Assembly: GCA_030689765.1 (NCBI GenBank)
Contig: JAUYEP010000295.1
Span: forward strand, 1-34,407
Direction: 5' to 3'
Source of the DNA: Methylovulum sp.
GTDB lineage: Bacteria > Pseudomonadota > Gammaproteobacteria > Methylococcales > Methylomonadaceae
Length of the DNA stretch: 34,407 nt
Part shown: in pieces, positions 1-7,830 of the stretch
Layout of the letters: every line of letters starts with the position of its first letter
Numbering within the stretch: position 1 is the stretch's first letter
Translations under genes and position numbers: made by a program
The notes under the pieces: generated by a model
Database searches by the model: none
What the model saw: the letters and a program-made list of their open reading frames with translations, nothing else
Told to the model about the DNA's origin: nothing

Positions 1-1
1 T

Positions 2-661
2 TCCTTTGCCGATTTAATGACCGCGCTAATGGTGATGTTCTTGCTGGTCATGAGCGTGGCGCTGTTGGCGGTCACCAAAACCGTTTCCGAAGAGCAACGT
101 GCCGCCGATGCGCGTAAAGAAGCCATTGAAAAACTACTGGATAGAGTCGAACAAGCGGCACAAAAAGACCCGCAATTCTCCGGCATTCACGTCAACCGGG
201 AGCGGCAAGTGATTGATTTTGGTGACCGCGCCCGTTTCGATACCGCCAGCCATCAACTCAATAATGACCAGTCGCGATTATTACGCGCCTTTATTCCGCA
301 TGTGCTGGACATTGCCAACAGTGAACTGGGCAAGGATTGGCTGAAACGTATCGTCGTGGAAGGCTTTGCCGACAAACGCGGCAGTTATTTACTTAACCTT
401 AATTTGAGTATGCAGCGTAGCCAGCGGGTGCTTTGTGTATTGTTAGCCAAACCGGATGCGGGTGAAACCGAACTGTCACCGCAGCAGCATGAAGATATTC
501 GCCAGCTATTTCTGGTCGGCGGTTATTCCTCCAATTCACAAAAAGACACGCTGGAAGAAAGCCGCAGGATTGAATTAAGACTGGAATTTAGGGGTATTAA
601 AGAACCCGCCCGAACCTCACCGCCCATCAGCGAAGGCAATTTCGGCACTTGTGCGCTATAG
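2..661 (+). CDS. zorB: ZorB-like MotB/OmpA-family protein (5' end outside window)
   Basis: Open frame continues upstream of the first ATG: SFADLMTALMVMFLLVMSVALLAVT, a MotB/ZorB-type single TM with conserved Asp, followed by an OmpA-like C-terminal domain (VVEGFADKRGSYLLNLNLSMQRSQRV). A zorC-like gene lies downstream. Confidence 0.75.
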   Translation, partial: SFADLMTALMVMFLLVMSVALLAVTKTVSEEQRAADARKEAIEKLLDRVEQAAQKDPQFSGIHVNRERQVIDFGDRARFDTASHQLNNDQSRLLRAFIPHVLDIANSELGKDWLKRIVVEGFADKRGSYLLNLNLSMQRSQRVLCVLLAKPDAGETELSPQQHEDIRQLFLVGGYSSNSQKDTLEESRRIELRLEFRGIKEPARTSPPISEGNFGTCAL

Positions 662-741
662 GCGAAAATATAACAACCGCAGCGCATGAGAGCGAGATAA
701 TACATTCCGTGTACAATAAATTTATTTGCGAGAATAACCAC

Positions 742-996
742 ATGCCCACCTTATCCATCCACGGCGATGTCCACATTCCCGATAATGTCATCCGGGCACT
801 GGGCTTAAAACCCGGTGCCGAACTGACTTTTGAACGCCAAGGTGACGCGATTGTCATGCGCCCGGTTAAAACAATCAAAAGCTCGGGAGTTGAAGAAGAC
901 CCAAAAATACTAAGTTATACCGGACAAACCGTTACGCTGGAGGAAATGGACAACGTCATTGCCAAAGGCACGGTGTCCCGCAAGAAAAACGCCTGA
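742..996 (+). CDS. AbrB/MazE-fold antitoxin-like protein
   Basis: MPTLSIHGDVHIPDNVIRALGLKPGAELTFERQGDAIVMRPV matches the SpoVT-AbrB pattern; start reassigned to ATG 742 within the ORF beginning at 649. Confidence 0.7.
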   Translation: MPTLSIHGDVHIPDNVIRALGLKPGAELTFERQGDAIVMRPVKTIKSSGVEEDPKILSYTGQTVTLEEMDNVIAKGTVSRKKNA

Positions 997-1061
997 GAGT
1001 ATTTGACACTGTTTATCTTCCAGGGATAGAGTGAATGTATATAGCAATAGTGGAGTAACGC

Positions 1062-1295
1062 ATGGCAACCAGCACCGTATTCACCAATAACCGCAGCCAG
1101 GCAGTCCGCTTGCCCGCCGAGATGCGCTTCCCCGATTCCGTAAAAAAAGTTGATGTGCGGATAATGGGTTTGGAGCGCATTATTGCCCCCGCAGAATCAG
1201 CTTGGGACAGTTTCTTTTTAGGAGGGCAAACCGTCAGTGATGATTTTATGTGCGAACGTGCCGACCAGCAGCAAAGCGAACGCGACAGCCTGTAG
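1062..1295 (+). CDS. vapB: VapB-type antitoxin
   Basis: MATSTVFTNNRSQAVRLPAEMRFPDSVKKVDVRIMG...: typical VapB N-terminus; directly upstream of a VapC frame. Confidence 0.85.
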   Translation: MATSTVFTNNRSQAVRLPAEMRFPDSVKKVDVRIMGLERIIAPAESAWDSFFLGGQTVSDDFMCERADQQQSERDSL

Positions 1296-1309
1296 ACGCC
1301 GTTTATCAG

Positions 1310-1714
1310 ATGCTGAAATATTTGCTCGATACCAATATTGTCATTTATGTGATCAAACAACGCCCAGTTGAGGTGTTGACCCTGTTCAACCACCAGCATG
1401 GCCGAATGGCCATATCCGCTATTACGCTTGCTGAATTGGTTCATGGCGCTGAAAAAAGCCACAGCCCTCCCCGCAATCTGGCAGTTGTTGAAGATTTTTG
1501 CAGTCGTTTGATCACGCTACCTTATAGTGATACGGCGGCTTATCATTACGGCAGTATCCGTGCTGTCTTGGAGTTGGCGGGTCAAACTATTGGCGTAATG
1601 ATTTGCATATTGCAGCCCATGCACGGAGTCAAGGCTTGGTGTTGGTAAGCAACAATTTGCGCGAATTTGAGCGTGTGCCAGGATTGTTGATGGAAAACTG
1701 GGGGGGTGAATAGG
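1310..1714 (+). pseudogene. vapC: VapC PIN-domain toxin, frameshifted near its 3' end
   Basis: MLKYLLDTNIVIYVIKQRP...AISAITLAELVHGAEKS is VapC. Around 1591-1600 the frame shifts; the other frame continues with NDLHIAAHARSQGLVLVSNNLREFERVPGLLMENWGGE*, the expected VapC C-terminus. Confidence 0.8.
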
Positions 1715-1752
1715 ATGATTTTTCACTATGGCGGTGGTTAAGGAAATTCTGT

Positions 1753-2660
1753 ATGAATCCAATCGCCGCCTTCCGTAACCGTTTGCGCCAAATCAATGCC
1801 GAGGTGTTGCATACGCCTATCCCGAGCTTAACTGAAGAAATGGCGCAAACCACCCAACGCTTACGCACGGAGTATGGCGATATTTCACGGGGCACGGGTG
1901 ATCAGCAAGGCATTGCGGCTGCGGTGATTGACTTCCTGCAAAACCATCAGTTGCCTACTTATCGCGACATCAAATATGTCTGTTTTGGTGTATCGTCACC
2001 CTACGGCATCCCTTTAACCCGCGTTATTGAACATGAATCGCTGTTCTCCAAGCTACTCAAAGAAGTCGGGCAACTACAATCCGAACCGCGCAAGTTTCGG
2101 CGCTGTTATCAAGGCTTGCTAAAAGCCTATTTACGTTATCCGGGTCAGCAAAGCGAACACACCACCGGACGTAATAATTGGTTAGCGTTACGCGAATTTC
2201 TGGCGCAACACTGCAAGGCTTTAAAACAGCAAAAACCAGTCTTGGAATGGGCGCAAGCCCTTTATGACCATCGTAATCTGCTGGCGGACAATCCCTGTAA
2301 ACCTTATGCTAAAGCCTTGCTGGCAGGCGATAGCACGGTTGTTGATGAACTTAAAGCCCGGCTTGGCATTGATGACGATACCTGGGTGATGAACGAGTTG
2401 GTACTGGCTCAAGTTCAGGCGGCAACGGCATTGAATGATTCAGCGTTTTTGCCCCAAGTGAAGCCTTTGGTGCAGCTTCTGGAACAGCATTCAGGGTTGA
2501 TCACTAAAGGTCTAGCTTTGTTGCTTAAACGCTATGAAATGTGTTTGGATCATACCGAACATCCTACACTCCGCGAAGCCGCACTAACTCAATGGAAAAG
2601 CCCTTGGTTGGATGCCAATAAACCACTGTGGTATGCACAGATTGGTGAGGCTGCCAATTT
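1753..2660 (+). pseudogene. zorC: ZorC-like EH_Signature-domain protein, truncated at the 3' end
   Basis: ~300 aa ending HPTLREAALTQWKSPWLDANKPLWYAQIGEAA (EH_Signature-like). The ORF then runs into an antisense creA fragment and junk, stopping at 2844. Confidence 0.65.
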
Positions 2661-2768
2661 CCAGGCAGTAGTTATGCAGCCTATTTCTTCGGCTTGGGCA
2701 GGGGCTGCCAAAAAACCAAGGGATAATAAGCTGCAACGGACAAGTATTTTTTTCATAGCATTCTCAAG
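2655..2768 (-). pseudogene. 5' fragment of creA (signal peptide and start of mature protein), inverted relative to the intact copy at 9432
   Basis: Minus-strand MKKILVRCSLLSLGFLAAPAQAEEIGCITTAWKL closely matches the N-terminus of the 9432 ORF (MKKILVRCSLLSLGFLATPAQSEEIGCITTAWKL); homology stops at GCCTGGAAATTG. Confidence 0.88.
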
Positions 2769-2830
2769 TAGATTATGGGTAAGTGTAGGGGCGTTGCAAT
2801 GCGGTATCTCTACAAAGCACTGTATGCACA

Positions 2831-2927
2831 CGATACGTTGCTGAGTATGTTTCAATCCACAGCCGACCTCATCTGTCGGATGACAAAGCCACTGACAGAT
2901 AGAGGTCGGTGGACTATACCCCCCCGT
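2831..2927. repeat. Palindromic repeat (REP/MITE-like), copy 1
   Basis: ATGTTTCAATCCACAGCCGACCTCATCTGTCGGATGACAAAGCCACTGACAGATAGAGGTCGGTGGA; arms are self-complementary and a homologous copy lies at ~20764-20856. Confidence 0.8.
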
Positions 2928-2930
2928 GGG

Positions 2931-3030
2931 CAGCAAAGCGAACGTGACCGCCTGTAAGGGCAAATTATCAGCTGCTGAATACCAAGGATTAGTGTTGGAG
3001 AACTGGGTAACATGCAGCAATTCTCATTAT
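2931..3030 (+). pseudogene. vapBC relic (VapB C-terminus joined to VapC C-terminus)
   Basis: CAGCAAAGCGAACGTGACCGCCTGTAAGGGCAAATTATCAGCTGCTGAATA matches the vapB end/vapC start at 1269-1320; then GLVLENWV resembles the VapC end. Confidence 0.6.
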
Positions 3031-3093
3031 GACTTTTAGGCGTTCATGCTGCTCGTCATTCCGGCATGGATGCTAAGAATCCAGTCACCAGGA

Positions 3094-3123
3094 GTGGAGT
3101 ACAAACCTAGGGTTGTACTCCAC
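3094..3123. repeat. Inverted repeat / hairpin
   Basis: GGAGTGGAGTACAAACCTAGGGTTGTACTCCACC. Confidence 0.6.
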
Positions 3124-3162
3124 CAGCTAAATCTAATGTTATTAACCTAATCTGAAAATGCT

Positions 3163-3236
3163 GTAAGTATCTACACAAGTTTTATAGCACGTCATTCCGG
3201 AATGACGATGTTCAGGATTTATGTAGATACTTATAC
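3163..3236. repeat. Small inverted-repeat element
   Basis: GTAAGTATCTACA ... TGTAGATACTTATAC arms around an inner CGTCATTCCGGAATGACG palindrome. Confidence 0.6.
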
Positions 3237-3327
3237 TTTGAAAAAAGGGGATCGAGGGGCAGAGGGGCGTATCTAATAAAATCTCCCCTAACCCCTCTTT
3301 TTCAAAGAGGGGGAACTGAATAAGTAC
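3237..3327. mobile_element. MITE-like element copy A (5' end degenerate)
   Basis: TTTGAAAAAAGGGGATCGAGGGGCAGAGGGGCGTATCTAATAAAATCTCCCCTAACCCCTCTTTTTCAAAGAGGGGGAACTGAATAAGTAC; same family as the copies at 7659, 9165, 25699 and 28289. Confidence 0.75.
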
Positions 3328-6037
3328 GTCCCGTCTTAGGGTAGCCAGAATGTTTATCTACCAACGCACCAAGCAAATCCCAGCGTTTTTCTGTCACCAT
3401 AATAAACTGGCATTTACCACCGGATAACTCTGCCCATAGCCCGCCGATCAATCTATCGGGTTCAGCCTCTTTCCACCCATTTTTACCTTTATATTCAACA
3501 ATCAAAATAGAAGCGTCAGGCAACTTACAAATAAAGTCTGGATAATACCGTCCAGTGGCCTGTTGAAAAAAGAATGAGCTGGTTGGTTTTTTCACCAAGT
3601 TCCGCACCCAAAATTTAATTTTTTGCCTCTCCGCCAGTTGGTCAAGACGGCAGGCGCATTCAAACTCTTCTTTAGAATCAAAATCGCCAATTTGCGGATA
3701 ATAATGGTGATTAAAAAGATAAAAACCGTATTCGCTGCTATTGGCTTCGTAATAGCTGCTTGGGGAATACTGTTGCGGGTGAAAGTCGAACAGATAACTA
3801 CTGCCCACACAAACCCTTTTCCGCACTTCATCACTGAACAAAAGGCTTTGATAAGCACTTTTTGCCGCTTGTTTCCGTAATCCGTCTATCCGTTGTTCAA
3901 GCAACACCCGAATGAAAAACTTTTGCTGATTGATGTGCGCCAACTGAAAATCTGCCAATAAGGCTTGCAACCAATGGCTGACAAAGGCCAGTTTGCTTTC
4001 GTGCGTTACCGTAGGGTCATGCAGCTGTCGGCAAAACCACGCGGCTAACTTGGTTTCAGTCCAATGTTCAGGCACATAAACCAAATCCAGATTGCGTTGC
4101 AAGTTTGCCATAAATTTTGAAAACGTCTTGCCTTGTTCAGTCACATCCAGCTCACCGCTTTCGGCGCTCTTCAGGCTATTTTTTAATTTGCTGATGTCAT
4201 CCGCTGTCGGCGTGGCATCCAATAACGATAAATCCCACGGATAATCAAGCATTTCGGTTTCATCAAATAGCTTTAGCTCGCCCTGAATATAAACCGCCAA
4301 TTGTGGAACGCTGATAACTTCGCCGCGTTCGGAAGGCGATTGAATAAAGGTGATCGCCGTGGTGCGGCTGCTTTCGGCGGCTTGTTCAATGGCGTTTTGT
4401 GCGGGTAGATCATCAACGGTAGCTTTTAATTCTTCCGTTTCTTTGAGTGTGAGCGGCGCGTTAATGGTCAAGGTGTTTGTGCCATTATCCCAAACCAGTT
4501 TTTCTTTTAAGGGCTTGGAAATGCCTTTAAACACGGGCTTGACCGATAATTGAACGGCGACGGGGTCGCTTTTAATGCGGCCTTGCAAGCGTTCCAAATC
4601 AAATTGGTCGGGTTTCGTGGCTTGGATAAAATCTTTAAGGTCTTTGCGGTCAAACCCTGCACCACTGACCAAGCGGTCACGCAAGGCTTCCGCCGTTTCT
4701 GAAAAATACCGCGACACCACAAACGCATAAGAACGGTTCAGTTCCGGCGTGTGGCGGTGGCTGGCATCCGGTTGGCGTAAAATCCGCCCTAATAATTGTT
4801 CCACCGCCGTTGATGAATGGATTGCCGCCATACTGACCAAAATATACGCAAACGGACAATCCCAACCTTCCGCCAAGGCTTTTTGGGTAATCACAAATTT
4901 AACCGGACACACGGGGTCGGAAATACCCAGTGCATAACCCGCCTCGCAGTCCCGTAACCCCCTTTCTTCGCCCGTTGCAACCACGATTTCATGCTCAGGG
5001 ATGGCATGGTTAGTTATCAATTCATCACGGACTTTATACACATCCAGCGTTTCAAAACCCGCGCGTTTGGGTTCAGCCTGAATCAACACCACAGGCCGCA
5101 AATACGCCGCGCCTTGACGCTGTTCCTGTTCGGCGAGGACGTGCAGCTCATTACGGCAAGCAATGGCATAGCCCAAGCATTTTTGCCAGTCAGGTTCAGT
5201 TTCCAAACGAATCGGCAGCTTTATCATTTCCTCCGTTTTCAACTCGACCGCCGACACGCTATGCAGCACATTGGACGGCGTTTTTTCGGTATCGGGCGTG
5301 GCGGTCAGTTCCATAATGCCGCTGGGGTTAAATTTAGCCAAAGTGTCAAAACCTAATTCCGTGCGGCTGTTATGGGCTTCATCGACAATGATAAACGGGC
5401 GGCGCAAGCGCAAGGCATTGGCTAATGAATAAGCCACCGTGTCATCGTCCCTGAGCAATTCGCTACGCTGTTCGGGTGACAGCGCTTCAAAATGCGACAT
5501 TAACGCGCCGTTATCGCTGTAAACTTTGCGGCCTTCCTCGTTTTCCACCTGAAACGCTTGCCGTGTGGCGACAATCACCGTGGTGGACGTGTTTAGCGTG
5601 GCGGCGGTCACGCTTTGCGCTTCATCCAACGCCAACACGTTAATATCACCCGCTTCCCGCAACGCGGCATGTAAGGGATGGTTTAAATCCTTCAAGCCTT
5701 TCAGCGTTTGCTCTTTGATTTGATTGGACGGCACAAGCCACAAAATCACGCTGTAGCCAGAACGTAACAAATGCGTGTTGATCAGTTTGACGCTTTTCGC
5801 CGCCAGCCAGGTTTTGCCGCCGCCCGTGGGAATGCGCAGACAAAAATACGGCATATCCTCAGAAAAACCGGACAGTCCGTTATAGGGCATAGTGGTCAGG
5901 CTATAAAAAGCCAGTGAGGGGCTGGGTAAGGTATGGCAAGCCTTAAAATATTCTTCGATTCGGCTTAAGACCTGTTTTTGATAGGTTTTGGGTTCAAAAT
6001 AGCGCATAACAGCCTTAATAGAAGCGTTGAAAATCAA
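3302..6037 (-). CDS. DEAD/DEAH helicase with C-terminal nuclease-like motif, type III restriction Res-subunit-like (alternative start at 6007)
   Basis: Walker A RIPTGGGKTWLAAKS, IIVDEAHNS, ELTATPD, AEGWDCPFAYILVS, EQLLGRILRQP; C-terminal YYPDFICKL..ILIVEYKGK fits PD-(D/E)xK. Confidence 0.85.
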   Translation of the reverse strand: MIFNASIKAVMRYFEPKTYQKQVLSRIEEYFKACHTLPSPSLAFYSLTTMPYNGLSGFSEDMPYFCLRIPTGGGKTWLAAKSVKLINTHLLRSGYSVILWLVPSNQIKEQTLKGLKDLNHPLHAALREAGDINVLALDEAQSVTAATLNTSTTVIVATRQAFQVENEEGRKVYSDNGALMSHFEALSPEQRSELLRDDDTVAYSLANALRLRRPFIIVDEAHNSRTELGFDTLAKFNPSGIMELTATPDTEKTPSNVLHSVSAVELKTEEMIKLPIRLETEPDWQKCLGYAIACRNELHVLAEQEQRQGAAYLRPVVLIQAEPKRAGFETLDVYKVRDELITNHAIPEHEIVVATGEERGLRDCEAGYALGISDPVCPVKFVITQKALAEGWDCPFAYILVSMAAIHSSTAVEQLLGRILRQPDASHRHTPELNRSYAFVVSRYFSETAEALRDRLVSGAGFDRKDLKDFIQATKPDQFDLERLQGRIKSDPVAVQLSVKPVFKGISKPLKEKLVWDNGTNTLTINAPLTLKETEELKATVDDLPAQNAIEQAAESSRTTAITFIQSPSERGEVISVPQLAVYIQGELKLFDETEMLDYPWDLSLLDATPTADDISKLKNSLKSAESGELDVTEQGKTFSKFMANLQRNLDLVYVPEHWTETKLAAWFCRQLHDPTVTHESKLAFVSHWLQALLADFQLAHINQQKFFIRVLLEQRIDGLRKQAAKSAYQSLLFSDEVRKRVCVGSSYLFDFHPQQYSPSSYYEANSSEYGFYLFNHHYYPQIGDFDSKEEFECACRLDQLAERQKIKFWVRNLVKKPTSSFFFQQATGRYYPDFICKLPDASILIVEYKGKNGWKEAEPDRLIGGLWAELSGGKCQFIMVTEKRWDLLGALVDKHSGYPKTGRTYSVPPL

Positions 6038-6042
6038 TTTAT

Positions 6043-6142
6043 CGTTCCCACGCTCCGGCGTGGGAATGCAGCTAGTGACGCTCCAGCGTCACGCAACGCT
6101 GGAGCGTTGCCGGATGAATTCCCACGCCGGAGCGTGGGAACT
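6043..6142. repeat. Compound palindromic repeat
   Basis: CGTTCCCACGCTCCGGCGTGGGAAT ... ATTCCCACGCCGGAGCGTGGGAACTAT with internal ACGCTCCAGCGT...ACGCTGGAGCGT. Confidence 0.85.
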
Positions 6143-6172
6143 ATGTAAATAATTTAAGTCGGGTACGGACAA

Positions 6173-6270
6173 GGCTTAACCGTTCGTCCTGAGCTTGTCG
6201 AAGGATGAGCGGTTAAGATGAGCGGTTAAGCCGTTCATGGTTCGACAAGCTCACCACGAACGGCTTAACC
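6173..6270. repeat. Inverted repeat of the CGTTCGTCCTGAGCTTGTCGAAGG type
   Basis: GCTTAACCGTTCGTCCTGAGCTTGTCGAAGGATGAGCGGTTAAG ... GGTTCGACAAGCTCACCACGAACGGCTTAACC. Confidence 0.8.
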
Positions 6271-6363
6271 TGTCCCAACTTGAATGGCTAGCCTTAATGA
6301 AGAATGAAACCGCTGTAATTTGTCCCTTTTGTGTTGGCAGTCCGGGCAATACGGGCAAGCCAA

Positions 6364-7467
6364 TCAGCCCATAACAACCGCTTTTCGTTGCGCGCCCCAG
6401 CGTCCTGGTTTTGTATTAAAAACACCCGCGCAACGTTCGCCGCAGAATCGGCAACAACCCGTTTTATCCAAATTCCACTCAGACAATTGATACCAGTCAC
6501 GGCCTATCAATAATTTGCCGCAGCTGTGACAATAAGTGCTGTCTGCGGATTTGTCATGCACATTGCCCACATAGGCATAATGCACACCATTTTTTAACGC
6601 GATCTGCCGCGCTTGTAACAAGGATGAAACCGGCGTAGGCGGCTTATCGAGCATTTTCCAATCTGGGTGAAAAGCCGTGAAGTGCATCGGCACATCGGGC
6701 CCAAGATGGTCTACGACCCATTGCGTCATCGCTTCCAGTTCTGCTTCAGAGTCATTTTCGCCGGGAATAATCAGCGTTGTCAGTTCCAACCAGACGGCGG
6801 TTTCATGTTTGATATATTCCAGTGTTTCTAAAACCGGCTGCAAATGACCGCCGGTAATTTCATGATAAAAACGCTGACTAAATGCTTTTAAATCAATGTT
6901 GGCGGCATCCATCCATTGATAAAACTCGGCTCTGGGTTCGGCGCATTGGTAACCTGCCGAAACGGCTACGGACTTGATGCCAAGGCTTCGGCAGGCCTCT
7001 GCGGTGTCGATGGCGTATTCATGGAACACCACCGGATCATTATAGGTATAAGCGACACTGTCACAGCCATAGTCCAGCGCGGCCTGGGCAATCGCAGCGG
7101 GAGATGCCCGGCTCATCAGCGTATCCATTTCACGCGATTTGCTGATGTCCCAATTCTGGCAAAATTTGCAGGCCAGATTACAACCGGCGGTGCCAAAAGA
7201 GAACACCGGCGTGCCTGGCAAAAAATGGTTAAGTGGCTTTTTTTCAATAGGATCAATAGCAAAACCGCTGGAGCGGCCATAGCTGGTCATGACAATCTGA
7301 TGGTCGAGATTTTGCCTGACGAAGCACAGGCCACGCTGACCCTCGTGCAATTTGCAAAATCTCGGACACACATCACACTGGATGCGCCCATCATTTAACG
7401 TATGCCAATAACGGGTTTTTACCGTGTCTGCCAATGCGCCTTCGGTATGTGCAATAAATTCAGTCAT
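6364..7467 (-). CDS. amrS: AmmeMemoRadiSam system radical SAM enzyme
   Basis: CNLACKFCQNW radical-SAM CxxxCxxC motif, N-terminal CDVCPRFCKLHEGQRGLC, C-terminal Cys pairs; adjacent to Memo and AMMECR1 genes. Confidence 0.93.
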   Translation of the reverse strand: MTEFIAHTEGALADTVKTRYWHTLNDGRIQCDVCPRFCKLHEGQRGLCFVRQNLDHQIVMTSYGRSSGFAIDPIEKKPLNHFLPGTPVFSFGTAGCNLACKFCQNWDISKSREMDTLMSRASPAAIAQAALDYGCDSVAYTYNDPVVFHEYAIDTAEACRSLGIKSVAVSAGYQCAEPRAEFYQWMDAANIDLKAFSQRFYHEITGGHLQPVLETLEYIKHETAVWLELTTLIIPGENDSEAELEAMTQWVVDHLGPDVPMHFTAFHPDWKMLDKPPTPVSSLLQARQIALKNGVHYAYVGNVHDKSADSTYCHSCGKLLIGRDWYQLSEWNLDKTGCCRFCGERCAGVFNTKPGRWGAQRKAVVMG

Positions 7468-7560
7468 TTCTGTTTCTCCTAATGAACCATTTAATAAATC
7501 GTTTTGTCACCTTGCGCGATGTCTCATAATTTACAGGTAACACCTATCAGATTGTGTGCC

Positions 7561-7612
7561 GGAGTTCAACGGCTTTAGCCGTTGAAAAAAATGGCTGAAG
7601 CCATTTTACTCC
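7561..7612. repeat. Two adjacent hairpins enclosed by a closing stem (three-way-junction palindrome)
   Basis: GGAGT-TCAACGGCTTTAGCCGTTGA-AAAA-AATGGCTGAAGCCATT-TT-ACTCC. Confidence 0.75.
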
Positions 7613-7658
7613 CCCCCTTATTTATTAATGGCTTGGCTCATAGGTGAGTAGCTACATT

Positions 7659-7775
7659 GTAATTATTCACCTCCCCCTTTGAAAAAGGGGGAGGGCAAAG
7701 CGAGGGGGCAGAGGGGATTTATTTAAAAAATCTCCCCTAACCCCTCTTTTTCAAAGAGGGGGACTGAATAATTAC
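7659..7775. mobile_element. MITE-like element copy B
   Basis: GTAATTATTCACCTCCCCC ... GGGGGACTGAATAATTAC, flanked by GCTACATT (7651-7658) and GTTACATT (7776-7783), 7/8 direct repeat. Confidence 0.85.
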
Positions 7776-7830
7776 GTTACATTTACAGATTGATTTCAAC
7801 TTACATTAAACGCCAGCGAGGAGATGATTT

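Noticed and set aside
1013-1462. 149 aa minus-strand ORF over vapBC
   Set aside because: Antisense to recognisable VapB and VapC coding; no family resemblance.
2589-3020. 143 aa minus-strand ORF containing CreA signal peptide
   Set aside because: Chimera of repeat DNA, a creA fragment and antisense zorC; not a real gene.
3302-6037. Res-like helicase as the missing ZorD of the Zorya locus
   Set aside because: Opposite strand, separated by a repeat pile-up, and its motifs fit Res-type rather than SNF2/Mrr-type ZorD.
6916-7398. 160 aa plus-strand ORF antisense to amrS
   Set aside because: Overlaps strongly supported amrS coding; no recognisable motifs.
7665-7770. G/C-run-rich AGAGGGGGAC / CCCCCTCTTT tracts as G-quadruplex regulators
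   Set aside because: Explained more simply as arms of the MITE family; quadruplex formation cannot be assessed here.
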